Source: Flavobacterium collinsii
Lineage (GTDB): Bacteria > Bacteroidota > Bacteroidia > Flavobacteriales > Flavobacteriaceae
DNA length: 44,755 bases
Direction: 5' to 3'
Assembly (NCBI RefSeq): GCF_902804485.1
Contig: NZ_CADCST010000036.1
Location: 1 to 44,755, forward strand
Shown: piece by piece, positions 1-8,922 of the stretch
Layout of the letters: each line of letters opens with the position of its first letter
How positions within the stretch are numbered: the first letter of the stretch is position 1
The notes under the pieces: model-generated
The model's input: only the letters and a program-made list of their open reading frames with translations
Told to the model about the DNA's origin: nothing
The model's database searches: none
Position numbers and translations under genes: made by a program

Positions 1-132
1 CACTATTGTTATTTAATTGTATGAAGTTAATCTTAATTTTTTAGATGAAGATTTCCTGAAAAAGTTAAAGAAAAGGATTTAGAATTGTATATTTAAACAT
101 CTTGAATGTAGATAAGATAAATGAATTTAAGA

Positions 133-174
133 AAAAACAAATGGGTTGTCATTCTTGAGAGCCCATTTGTTTTT
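133..174. terminator. Intrinsic terminator, probably bidirectional
   Basis: An inverted repeat of about 13 base pairs (arms 133-145 and 162-174, core AACAAATGGG / CCCATTTGTT) encloses a 16-base loop. The arms begin with an A-run and end with a T-run, so the hairpin could stop transcription from either side. It isolates the receptor gene at 437 from whatever lies to the left. Confidence 0.75.
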
Positions 175-329
175 ATATAAGATTAAAATTTTACAACAGA
201 ATAATTATTGTAAAGCATTCTTTTTTAGCTTTATTTAAATCAATATGAACTCGTTATTAAAAACTTGTTTTTGAAAATTTATTTATAATTAATTCTTTTT
301 GGAATGTTATATCAAGGAAAAAAATAATA

Positions 330-337
330 TAATTTTG
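330..337 (+). promoter_or_regulatory. Possible -7 promoter element for the receptor gene
   Basis: TAATTTTG matches the Bacteroidota -7 consensus TAnnTTTG and lies about 100 bases before the receptor start codon. A TTG occurs at 299-301, but its spacing (28 bases) is longer than the usual 19-21, so the -33 element is unconvincing. No clear Fur-type operator was seen. Confidence 0.3.
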
Positions 338-436
338 CGCCCGAAAAACCGCGGTAATATTTTCTAGTAAAAAAACACAAAATCATATTTTTTATTCTAT
401 TAAAATCAGCTGCTTGAATTAATTATAATTATCGAA

Positions 437-2602
437 ATGAAAAAAATTATTTTGTTTTTAACGCTGTCAATACAATATACTTATGGACAAAACAAAGTTG
501 AAAAAGAGGGGACAAAAAACAGTCAGCTTGAAGCGGTTATTGTAACAGCGAACAAAGTAGAACAAAAAAATGTAGAGGTTCCGGTAGCTGTCACTTCTAT
601 TTCGGCAAAAGCAATCACAGATTCCAGATTGGTAAGTTACTCTGATTTAACAGCAAGAGTTCCTAATTATTTATATCAAGGCTCTAGTGTTGGTTTTCAA
701 TCGATACATTCTATCAGGGGAATTCAAGTATTTAGTTATAACCCAGCTGTATCCACTTATGTTGATGATGTGAATTCATTGGATATTATGGCTGGTGGAT
801 TTGAACTTACTGATATTGATCGTATTGAGATTTTACGTGGCCCGCAAAGCACCCTTTTTGGACGCAACGCTATGGGAGGTGTTGTAAATATTTATACAAA
901 GAAACCTACCAACAAAACTACAGGATTTATAGAACTGGAAAGCGGAAATTTTGCTTTACAGCGTTATTCAGCTGGTATCAAAACACCATTGATTAAAGAT
1001 AAATTATTTTTTGGTTTAAATGGTTTATTCCTGAAAAAAGATGGTTTTATGAAAAACGACATCACAGGAACCTCGTCAACCGATACCAGTTTAAACGGAA
1101 AAACCATTGGAGATGAAGAAAATACATATGGAAATATTTTTTTTAAATGGCTCGTTAATCATAAACTTAGTTTTACCACTAATGTCAAACATCAAAGAGA
1201 CTTTTCAAATGCATCAGGCTATTTAGTATCACAAAAATCAAAAAAAAATGCTTTGGAAACACCTACAGTCATTAACCTGGCCAGAATAGGAACTCATGAA
1301 AGAAAAATGACTAATTATTCCTTAACAGGAAAATATCAAGCCCAAAACTTCGAACTAACTTCTATTACCGCTTTCCAGCAAATTTCTTTTTTGTTTAAAA
1401 ATATGGATTTCCCTGGTTATTACGAATCCTTCTATAGAAGTGCTATTGGAGAAAAATTACCAACACAAAATGTATGGAGTCAAGAGGTTTTAATTAATTC
1501 TTCTAACAAAAATAACAAGTTTCAATACACTGCAGGGGTATATGGTTTTAAGCAAGTTAGCTATGATCCAACAAACAATTTAGCCTATGAATTAGCTCCA
1601 AATAAATATGTTATTTATAGAAATAAAAGAAATAACAGCGGATATGCTGTTTTTGGAGAAATAAGCTATAAATTTCTAGATAAGCTTAAAGCAGTTACTG
1701 GGGCAAGATACGATATTGAAGAACGTGAGTCTATTTTTAATGGTTTTGGAGATGCCGTTTTTGTGGGCGGGGTATTTACCCAATTAAAACCTGACGTAAC
1801 AAAAGCGGTAAAATACAATTCATTTTCTCCTAAGGCCTCACTAATTTATAATCTTGACAAAAAATCAAATGTTTATGCGACTTTTACACGTGGTTTTAGA
1901 GCTGGTGGCATAAGCTCGCAAATTGTTCCTGCGGGAGTTCGTCAAGATTATGATCCTGAATATTCTGATAATTTTGAGTTAGGTTACAAAACCAGTTTTT
2001 GGCACAACAGAGTAAACTTTAATGCAGCAGCATTTACAATTAATTGGCAGGATTTACAGTTCTCTAATTTAGTTGCACCGACTACTTATTCTATGGAAAA
2101 TGTAGGCGATGCTTACTCAAAAGGTATTGAATTGGAAGCTAATATTATTCCTGCAAAAGGCCTGCAATTGGATTTCGCCTATGCAATAAATAATGCTGAA
2201 TATAAAGATTTTGATTTAAAAAGAATAAATTTTGCATCAGCTTCAGTAATTATAACACCAATAGGAGGCAACAAATTATCTAATACTCCAAAGACAACAT
2301 TTTATACCGCAGCTCAATATTCAATCGAAACCTCGGAAAAAGTAAATTTACTGTTTAGAGTTGAATTTAGAAACATTGGAGGATATTATACTGATATTCA
2401 AAACAGTCTGTACCAGCCCACTTATCATATTGTAAATACAAGATTTGGATTAAGTTATAAAAACTATGGATTATTTTTATGGACTAAAAATTTGACCAAT
2501 GAACACTATTTGTTATATGGGAGCAGTGATACCAGTTTAAGAAGGTCATCTGTTGCTGCGATGCCAAGTCAGATAGGGGTGACATTATCTTTTAGATTTT
2601 AA
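437..2602 (+). CDS. TonB-dependent receptor, FyuA-like
   Basis: This is an outer-membrane receptor of 721 residues, the usual size for a siderophore receptor without an N-terminal extension. Residues 1-18 form a signal peptide ending at YGQ. The plug domain follows (about 30-155), with the sequence YNPAVSTYVDDV and then IDRIEILRGPQSTLFGRNAMGG, and the rest is a beta-barrel ending in the typical aromatic SFRF. The plug closely resembles my recollection of FyuA, the yersiniabactin/pesticin receptor, which has YNPAVTLYVDGV and LRGPQGTLYGKSAQGG at these places. That matters because the cluster on the right makes a cysteine-derived product of yersiniabactin type. It lies on the opposite strand and about 6 kb from the end of that cluster, so a shared function is inference. 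Another polyketide, siderophore or xenosiderophore is possible as ligand. Confidence 0.9.
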   Translation: MKKIILFLTLSIQYTYGQNKVEKEGTKNSQLEAVIVTANKVEQKNVEVPVAVTSISAKAITDSRLVSYSDLTARVPNYLYQGSSVGFQSIHSIRGIQVFSYNPAVSTYVDDVNSLDIMAGGFELTDIDRIEILRGPQSTLFGRNAMGGVVNIYTKKPTNKTTGFIELESGNFALQRYSAGIKTPLIKDKLFFGLNGLFLKKDGFMKNDITGTSSTDTSLNGKTIGDEENTYGNIFFKWLVNHKLSFTTNVKHQRDFSNASGYLVSQKSKKNALETPTVINLARIGTHERKMTNYSLTGKYQAQNFELTSITAFQQISFLFKNMDFPGYYESFYRSAIGEKLPTQNVWSQEVLINSSNKNNKFQYTAGVYGFKQVSYDPTNNLAYELAPNKYVIYRNKRNNSGYAVFGEISYKFLDKLKAVTGARYDIEERESIFNGFGDAVFVGGVFTQLKPDVTKAVKYNSFSPKASLIYNLDKKSNVYATFTRGFRAGGISSQIVPAGVRQDYDPEYSDNFELGYKTSFWHNRVNFNAAAFTINWQDLQFSNLVAPTTYSMENVGDAYSKGIELEANIIPAKGLQLDFAYAINNAEYKDFDLKRINFASASVIITPIGGNKLSNTPKTTFYTAAQYSIETSEKVNLLFRVEFRNIGGYYTDIQNSLYQPTYHIVNTRFGLSYKNYGLFLWTKNLTNEHYLLYGSSDTSLRRSSVAAMPSQIGVTLSFRF

Positions 2603-3012
<410 letters not shown>

Positions 3013-4218
3013 TCAACAGGTGATAATTTTATATTTTCCATTACTAATATTTAAACTCATCAGTGAATTTGACTTGCAATAGAGCGCATATATTTTTGGG
3101 TTTTGTGAAATATCTAAACTAACCAGCTGGTTATTCGAACACGATAAACTTTGCAATAATGGATTTTGGATTAAATCTAGCGTAACTAGCTGGTTACTAT
3201 AACAAACTAATTCGCTTAATGGTGTACTGGAAACTTTTAATATAACCAGCTGATTTTTATAACAACTCAAGTATGTCAAATTTATATTTTTTGAAACATC
3301 GAGAGACTTCAGTTTATTTTCATCTAAATAAGCTTTATTCAAAGCAATATTTTTGCTTAAATCTAAGTTGGTCAATGGCGTATTCATACAAACTAAATAA
3401 CTCAAATAAATATTATGTGTTATATCTAACTTGTTCAATGGATTATTACTACAAGAAAAATTCGACAAATAAAGATTTGCCGAAAGATCTATATCTGTTA
3501 TTTGATTTTCAGAACATCCGAATGACATCAAATTAATATTATGTGATAAATCTAATGTCTTTAACTGATTGATACTGCAGTCAAAATTAGCTAAAACTAT
3601 ATTTCTACTTATATCTAAGGAAGTTAATTTATTTTGTCCGCATCTTAGGTCCCGCAAACTTGTATTTTTGGAAACATCGAGTGCTTCTAATTGATTTTTG
3701 GAACAACTTAAAGTTGTCAATTTCAGGTTTTGGTTTAAATCAAATGCAACCAACTGATTTTCTTGACAAAACAAAGTAACTAACAGTTTACTGTGAGTGA
3801 TATCAAAAACCTTTAATTTATTTTTAGAACAGTTCAAATATTCTAAAGCATCATTTTTACTAACATTCAATACTTCTAGCTGATTTTCTTCGCATGATAA
3901 AGTAGTTAGAGCCAGATTGCTGGATACATCCAAAGAGGTCAATTTATTTTGAAGACAAGTAAGTTTTGTTAATGAAATGAAGTCCTTTATTCCCGTCAAA
4001 TCCTTTATACCACGATCTTTAATATAAAGCTCTTTTACTTTTGCAATATCATTGCTTAAAACTTTCCCGTCAATCTCCCCACGATCATAACCAAAATCTC
4101 TTAATGCAAGTTCAAAATTAACATCCGGAATTAATGTATATTTCTCAACATTTTGAGCTAAGATTAAATTCCATAATGGTGAAACAATAAATAAATAAAT
4201 AAATAAACAATAAAGCAG
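3013..4218 (-). CDS. Secreted leucine-rich-repeat protein, start codon disrupted
   Basis: The frame encodes a signal-peptide-like leader (LLYCLFIYLFIVSPLWN then LILAQ), a typical Bacteroidota LRR cap (YTLIPDVNFELALRDFGYD) and about 15 repeats of 21 residues with the pattern L-x-C-x-x-N-x-L-x-x-L-D-x-S-x-N-x-x-L. Such proteins are exported and usually bind partners at the cell surface. The repeats run to the very end (KYKIITC), with no type IX secretion domain. The expected ATG is at 4227-4225, but the next codon is TAG, so I place the start at the next possible codon, CTG at 4218; this is uncertain. A later TTG at 3999 would lose the leader and cap. A tetranucleotide repeat lies inside the leader. 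The gene may be silent or phase-variable. The ligand is unknown. Confidence 0.6.
   Translation of the reverse strand: MLYCLFIYLFIVSPLWNLILAQNVEKYTLIPDVNFELALRDFGYDRGEIDGKVLSNDIAKVKELYIKDRGIKDLTGIKDFISLTKLTCLQNKLTSLDVSSNLALTTLSCEENQLEVLNVSKNDALEYLNCSKNKLKVFDITHSKLLVTLFCQENQLVAFDLNQNLKLTTLSCSKNQLEALDVSKNTSLRDLRCGQNKLTSLDISRNIVLANFDCSINQLKTLDLSHNINLMSFGCSENQITDIDLSANLYLSNFSCSNNPLNKLDITHNIYLSYLVCMNTPLTNLDLSKNIALNKAYLDENKLKSLDVSKNINLTYLSCYKNQLVILKVSSTPLSELVCYSNQLVTLDLIQNPLLQSLSCSNNQLVSLDISQNPKIYALYCKSNSLMSLNISNGKYKIITC
4186..4207. repeat. AATA tetranucleotide repeat within a signal peptide
   Basis: About 5.5 uninterrupted copies of AATA (TTTA on the coding strand) lie within the leader region of the LRR gene, encoding part of its hydrophobic core. 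A gain or loss of one copy would shift the frame relative to the upstream start, the usual arrangement of slippage-driven phase variation. Confidence 0.9.
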
Positions 4219-4309
4219 ACGCTACATTTATTATCTTTTAATGAACAACTATTTTTACTTGACATTCTATTTTTTTTAAATAAGGATTATTTTTTTTTCT
4301 TTTAATATG

Positions 4310-4756
4310 TTATTTCTTTCTTACTAAACTTAATAAATAAGAAATCCTATCTGTATAATATTTGGCATTTTTTTGATAAAAGAATCTGGCATCCAATTTT
4401 AGAGCAGAGTCATTATCCCAGACAAACTTTCCAGGATGTTTCATTTGAAACTCCTCCATTGTCTTCGCAAAGTAATAATATGTTGTCTCCTTCCATTCCA
4501 TTTGTTTTTTTTCAAATGTTGCTTTTTCTTCTTCCGTTTTATCTCTAAAAGTAATCTCTAAAACAGCATTAAAAACTTCTATTTCCCAAAATTGAAGTTC
4601 ATGATAGTATTCTTTTCTGCAATTTAATTCTTCTTTGCTATTGGTTTTAATACATTCATTAAGTTCTTTTTCAGCGGTTGGCAAAGGATCCGTAATATTT
4701 TGGCTAAAACAAGTTGTTAATGTTAAAATAAAAAATAAAATAAATTTTGAAGTCAT
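4310..4756 (-). CDS. Small secreted protein, possibly LprI/DUF1311-like
   Basis: The 148-residue product has a signal peptide (about 1-18, ending CFSQ) and two cysteines in the N-terminal third of the mature part (NECIKTN and LNCRKEYY), followed by a helical, charged region with EKKQMEWKETTYYYFAK. Small periplasmic proteins of the LprI/DUF1311 group have a similar layout: cysteines, helices, then a Q-x-x-W-x-x-x segment. The resemblance is weak and the later family cysteine is missing, so I would call it a hypothetical secreted protein. It stands alone on the minus strand, just upstream in transcription of the LRR gene, with about 90 bases between this stop and the LRR start. Confidence 0.65.
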   Translation of the reverse strand: MTSKFILFFILTLTTCFSQNITDPLPTAEKELNECIKTNSKEELNCRKEYYHELQFWEIEVFNAVLEITFRDKTEEEKATFEKKQMEWKETTYYYFAKTMEEFQMKHPGKFVWDNDSALKLDARFFYQKNAKYYTDRISYLLSLVRKK

Positions 4757-5319
4757 TATTACACTGAGGTTTTTTACAAATTTTAGTTTTGTAATTTTAT
4801 AATAAAAACGAAGTTAAGAATTTTATTAACTGGCAATGAAATTACTAATTCCTTTTTCTCTTAAATTAAGCCAACTGAGACAATTGTCATCATTTGTTTT
4901 TTATTTTCCCCGTTATACTTGATTTCTTTCTGTTATAAATTCTCTAGGTGTCTATTTTAAATAATTATCTTAGAACACTTGCCTACAAATTATTTGGGAA
5001 TTAAACAGATTTTCACCTTAATCCCCAACGGGACATCCAAACCAAATTTACAAAGCCAACGGAGGGCAGGCACTACATATGGTAAGCCAATTGCTTCAAA
5101 TCATCCATAAAAGATGTTGCAATTTGTAATTTCCCTGTCACTTAATCAAACAGAATACTAAAAAAAACTCTAAATAGCACAGAAAAGACATAAAAAGTCC
5201 ATTTTAAAATGGACTCAAATTTAGATAAATTCAATATTGTGCGAATTTCACTCCCAGAAATTAACTTTTTAATCAATTAGAAAAAAAGTGAATTCTAAGG
5301 TACAAACAAGATACAATTT
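4757..5319. other. Gene-free stretch with a perfect palindrome
   Basis: No frame here looks like a real gene in either direction. The only clear structure is the palindrome at 5196-5215. The section 4990-5130 is richer in GC than its surroundings and may be a scrap of an older gene, but I cannot name it. Confidence 0.45.
5196..5215. repeat. Perfect 20-base palindrome
   Basis: The sequence AGTCCATTTTAAAATGGACT is self-complementary over all 20 bases. As DNA it has the symmetry of a dimeric regulator site; as RNA it would fold into a hairpin without a real loop, so it is a poor intrinsic terminator. No gene starts close by, which leaves its role open. Confidence 0.7.
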
Positions 5320-5477
5320 TTAATAAGTATAATTAAAATTGATGATAACATACGCTGTGTCCCAATTTTGATTATAGTCTTTATGTTTAGATCTGCTGTT
5401 ACTATCCTCCGCTTTAAAATCCATCTTTATCCTCATCGAGGCTTGAGTCCCTTTGGCAATCCTTAAAAAAAAGGTAT
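5320..5477 (-). pseudogene. C-terminal remnant of an outer-membrane protein
   Basis: Directly after the stop of the DUF2490-like gene, a different minus-strand frame reads about 50 residues (NNTFFLRIAKGTQASMRIK, then DFKAEDSNSRSKHKDYNQ and NWDTAYVIINFNYTY) and stops. The alternating polar and hydrophobic pattern and the final aromatic residue are typical of the last strands of a beta-barrel protein. There is no start codon or leader, so I read it as the tail of a lost gene, or of a longer protein of which the upstream gene is the front part after a frameshift. Confidence 0.4.
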
Positions 5478-5480
5478 TAT

Positions 5481-6149
5481 TCAATTAAATAAGTAAGAGA
5501 TTTCCAATGTATGAAATTCATTCGAGAGTCTAGAAACTATAGGCTTAAATTTTTCATGTTTATAACCCAGTGTAAGCTTTCCATTCGTAAATGATCTGTT
5601 TAATAAAAATCTGAATTCACGAGAATCAGCATAACGCTCTCCTAAAATCGGGCTCTTTATAAAATACCAGATGAATCCAACCTGAATGCTACATGATCTT
5701 AATTTTATCTTATCCAGATTATAGTTTAAACCCACATCAAAAGTTGTTCGGATGTAATTGGCATGGTTTTTATTTTGATAAAAAAAACTCCTCCATTCCA
5801 GACGTGCCTCCTGTTCAAGCTGTAAGTCTTCAATTACGGCGTTCTTTAAGTTAATACCTAGCCATGGACGCAATTCAATACTGTTTACTATTTCACTGTC
5901 AAATGTATTTAGCACAGTCAAACCGCTAATAAGTTGCCAGCTTTTGTAATTATAGTCGATTTTTGCTTTAGCGCTTATCCTGCTCCATTCCGTGTCATTG
6001 TAGATATGTTTCCATACACCTGAAACATTATAGGTACACTGGTTTTTTCTAAAGTTTTTTCCAATGGTCAAATTTGAAAAAAAATATTCCTGCCCAAATG
6101 ATGCAAAGGGAATTATAAACACAAAAGCAATAATAATCACATTTCTCAT
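5481..6149 (-). CDS. DUF2490-like outer-membrane protein
   Basis: The 222-residue product has a clear signal peptide (MRNVIIIAFVFIIPFASFGQ) and then strand-rich sequence with alternating aromatic residues. It contains an E-Q-E-A-R-L-E-W-R motif and ends in LEISYLFN, a typical barrel end. The pattern fits the DUF2490 family of Bacteroidota, whose members are predicted small beta-barrels of unknown function. It starts at the first ATG after an AT-rich leader and has no operon partner apart from the gene scrap just downstream. Family membership is judged by eye. Confidence 0.65.
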   Translation of the reverse strand: MRNVIIIAFVFIIPFASFGQEYFFSNLTIGKNFRKNQCTYNVSGVWKHIYNDTEWSRISAKAKIDYNYKSWQLISGLTVLNTFDSEIVNSIELRPWLGINLKNAVIEDLQLEQEARLEWRSFFYQNKNHANYIRTTFDVGLNYNLDKIKLRSCSIQVGFIWYFIKSPILGERYADSREFRFLLNRSFTNGKLTLGYKHEKFKPIVSRLSNEFHTLEISYLFN

Positions 6150-7065
6150 GCCGATATTTATAAACTTTTAAATTACAAGCTAATACTAAAAAATACACTC
6201 CTCAAAAACTGGCTTTCATTGTCGCAAACAGCCTAAGCCACAAACATACCTTGTTCATCTTTCGCGCGTATCCAATTTTAACAGTCAGAAAAGGGTTTCG
6301 GTGCATTTCAAAATCTTCCAATCATAAAATTGTGGTATCAAATAACATGATCTTGTTCAAAGCTGAGAAACACCTTTCTGATTTTATCCGTAAATATATC
6401 CAAGCCATCTTTCCTCTCCAAAAAGGTCGTCACTCGAAAAAGTGATAATAATTCCATCAATTTCGATGTTCAAATCGATTACAAGCACATTTTTAATTGG
6501 ATCTGCATGTCTTCCTCTATCCATCTGCCCTTTATTTTCAAGTTAAATTTATACAATATTTTGCAATTCAAAAATATTATTTATCTGATTATCAAAAAAC
6601 ACTAAGCTTAAAATCTTACAAAAACAAGTAAACGCGAAAATACTAAGAAAAGCATGCATAATCATCTTTCATCTTGCCGGCTTGGATAGAACACAGATTT
6701 CGCTCATTAAACATAATTATAAAATAAAAATGCATGTTTGATTATCCCTTTTTAAAATTCACAGACAATAATTAGACTTTGTAAATCTGAATTCCAGAAC
6801 AGAGGACAAGAATCTCGTATTACAAAATGTAAAATCAAACACCTCATTTAAAGAGGTAAGCTGTGGATTTTAGCTTGTGCCATAGTAATGTCTGCATTGG
6901 ACTTAATGTGAGTTTCACAGCAATCATTATCAGAGTAATACCAAAATCGCCTCTGATGCGATCCGAGCTGCTATTATATATGGCTGAAAGAGCTACCTAT
7001 GAGCAAAGCTGTACATAAAATTTTCATCGCAGTTGAAATTACCGTATTTGCCACTTGAGCCAATG
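6150..7065. other. Eroded region without a supported gene
   Basis: Frames on both strands are short and broken. Open frames at 6251-6445 (plus) and 6974-7168 (minus) do not resemble known proteins, and the second is partly antisense to a transposase scrap. Some of this DNA may be the missing end of the IS3-family element to the right and the missing front of the decarboxylase gene, but I could recognise neither. Confidence 0.45.
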
Positions 7066-7339
7066 CAGAATCGGCTAGTCGGTGAGCGAAACTATGAAAG
7101 CATTTAATACAACTATTATCGCCTTTAAAACAGGCTCTCCGTAACTGTCCTTTAGTCCGAGCTAACAATTAATATTTCATTTAGACAGAGGGATCCAGTA
7201 TATCTATAAAGGCTTTACATACATTTTATCAAAAAGTGAACAAATCTCCCAATGTATGAGCAGAAAAGGCAACCGTTATGATAAGGAAGTTGTTGAAACT
7301 TTCTTCAAAATAATTAAATATAGAATTAATTTAACATAA
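7066..7339 (+). pseudogene. IS3-family transposase, C-terminal half (inverted scrap)
   Basis: Read on the plus strand with stops ignored, this encodes the second half of an IS3-family OrfB integrase core: IG*SVSETMKAFNTTIIAF, then IFHLDRGIQY and later SRKGNRYDKEVVETFFKIIK. The HxDRG and SRKGNxxDxxxxExFF motifs hold the second Asp and the Glu of the DDE triad. Three in-frame stops occur before the DRG motif, so it is dead. The matching N-terminal half lies immediately to the right on the opposite strand and breaks off at the equivalent position, which indicates an inversion of about 270 bases inside one element. Confidence 0.8.
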
Positions 7340-8124
7340 CCCATTACACATCTATTAAAAAATCTATATATAGTTGTCAGGTATATAAATCCTTCCCTAG
7401 TTTGGATGTGAGTAATATCCGAAACTCAAGTTTTTCACGGCATTTTTGCAAAAAAAACTTTCTGTTTATTACATTTTTGATTATTAAATAATTATGATTA
7501 GAGTTGGTTGTCGCTTTGAACTTCTTGCTTAACTTACTTCGTAGTTCAAGCTGTTTCATATGTTTTGCCACAGTAATTCTAGAAATTTTGCAACCTAAAT
7601 TCTGGAGCTCTTGTCTTACTCTAGAACTTTCACAGCATTGCTTGGATTCAAAATAAATCAATGTTATTTGTTCTCGTATAGTAATTTTTAGTTGCAACCT
7701 AGTAGTAATTATTTATTCATCAGTAATAACTTCCACTACTCATGTGCAGAACTTTGCACATTTTTTCAATCGAAAATAGTTATCCTTTGTTTTTTATGAA
7801 ACTATAAATCATCGACCACTCTTGGAAAAAAAGCCGATTGTTTTTTTTAAATATATCACACTCTAAATGAATATACTTGAGTTTTTTTTCTCTCTAGTTA
7901 ATGAACTTTTTCCTGCTCGAGAGTTAGTTTTAAATCTCCTTTTTCAGAAAAGCTTCCTTCTCCAAACTCGTTGAATTCTTTACGCATTTATACAACTGTG
8001 TGCTGTTACTCTAACTCTCTGGCGAATTCTGATAAATTTGGTCTATCATAACTCAATTGAACGGCTTTTTTTAGTTCTGCGATGGTCTCTTTGTTATTTT
8101 TAGATTGTTTTTTTTACTTTCCAT
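7340..8124 (-). pseudogene. IS3-family OrfA and OrfB N-terminal half, decayed
   Basis: Minus-strand scraps give OrfA (KAVQLSYDRPNLSEFAREL, then RKEFNEFGEGSFSEKGDLK) from an ATG near 8124 and the front of OrfB: MIYSFIKN, EKMCKVLHMSSG, an HTH region with REQITLIYFESKQC and GCKISRITVAKHMKQLELRS, then after a frameshift VSDITHIQTREGFIYLTTIY, which contains the first DDE aspartate. Several frameshifts and stops break it. The 106-residue open frame at 7377-7697 is only the longest intact piece. OrfA type and motifs suggest the IS150 subgroup. The right end lies close to the truncated decarboxylase, so this element, or a deletion it caused, probably removed the front of that gene. Confidence 0.8.
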
Positions 8125-8162
8125 AAAAGAGACTAAAGAAAAGTAAAAATATTTATATTCTC

Positions 8163-8747
8163 GTGGCCGATGCCGGCTTTCCTTTATTGGGTGCTCAGGG
8201 CATCCGTATTGCAGAGCCTAATGGATTTGTGGCGCAGGCATCCTGGCTTTCTATCGGTTATTCTGTACCAGCCGCAACTGGAATAAAATGTGCCAGACCG
8301 GATAAAAGACCGGTAGTATTTGTTGGCGATGGTGCTTTTCAGGAAACCTGCCAGGCAATATCAACACAGAATAAATTGAAACACGACACGATTGTTTTTG
8401 TACTGGATAACGGTATTTATGGTATCGAACAAATGCTTGTGAATCCAAATCCTTTCCGTGGTGCGGATAAAGTAGATTATGATATTCCTGATTTAAACAG
8501 TGTTTACGATTACAATGAAATGCATCGTTGGAAATATGCCAAGCTTGTAGATGTATTTGGGGGCAAAGGTTTTGAAGTTAACAGTTTAGACGAACTTGAA
8601 GAAGTTTTGCAGCAACTTGAGACTATTAAAGAAAATACAATTATACATGTGAACATTCCAAAGACATCCATTCCCGAGGCGATTGCTTACAAAACGGAAG
8701 AGCCTGGAGAGGATGAATTTTTAGATAAAGACTGGAATTTATGTTAA
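8163..8747 (+). pseudogene. TPP-dependent 2-oxoacid decarboxylase, 3' fragment
   Basis: About 195 residues correspond to the C-terminal, thiamine-diphosphate-binding domain of pyruvate/indolepyruvate decarboxylase-type enzymes, which are normally about 550 residues long. The cofactor motif is visible as VGDGAFQETCQAISTQNK followed by VFVLDNGIYGIEQ, giving the GDG...N arrangement that binds the Mg-diphosphate. The N-terminal pyrimidine-binding domain with its catalytic glutamate and the middle domain are missing, so the fragment cannot form an active enzyme. The frame is open slightly upstream (back to 8124), but recognisable homology starts only around 8157, where the IS remnant ends. A GTG at 8163 is the only plausible start and is probably not used. 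Confidence 0.85.
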
Positions 8748-8776
8748 AGTAAAGACGTCAGAAAAATAGATTTTTT

Positions 8777-8816
8777 AAACCTGACCGGTTTCAAAAAACG
8801 GTCAGGTTTGTTTTTT
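8777..8816. terminator. Intrinsic terminator between convergent genes
   Basis: An 11-base-pair stem (AAACCTGACCG / CGGTCAGGTTT) with an 11-base loop is followed by GTTTTTT on the plus strand. It would end the truncated decarboxylase transcript and, with a weaker T-rich tail on the other side (after an A-run), could also end the long minus-strand operon whose last gene stops at 8923. Confidence 0.85.
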
Positions 8817-8922
8817 ATGGAGCTTAAGTATATAGTTTTTTCAGGAGAAACATATTAAACCATTTCTTCAAACACAGTTTCACTCAAAGGTTGATTGCTG
8901 TTTTATGCCGCCCAGGTGCATT

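Larger units (their letters stand above)
1..436. other. Gene-free left edge
   Basis: I see no convincing gene here; all three forward frames are broken by stops within the first hundred bases. The stretch holds one strong hairpin with a T-run (133-174), probably ending a gene that lies outside the window, and then AT-rich DNA leading into the receptor gene at 437 with one possible promoter element at 330-337. Confidence 0.6.

Noticed and set aside
3273..3536. Plus-strand frame of 87 codons
   Set aside because: It lies antisense to the regular 21-residue repeats of the LRR gene and mirrors their periodicity.
6251..6445. Plus-strand frame of 64 codons
   Set aside because: No similarity, leader or neighbours; the region is eroded on both strands.
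6860..6990. Membrane-like minus-strand scrap FGITLIMIAVKLTLSP, considered as a YidC or transposase tail remnant
   Set aside because: The match is too short and another frame gives an equally weak match to an IS3 tail; neither can be supported.
6974..7168. Minus-strand frame of 64 codons
   Set aside because: Its first half is antisense to the inverted transposase scrap (SETMKAFNTTIIAF on the plus strand), so it is not a gene.
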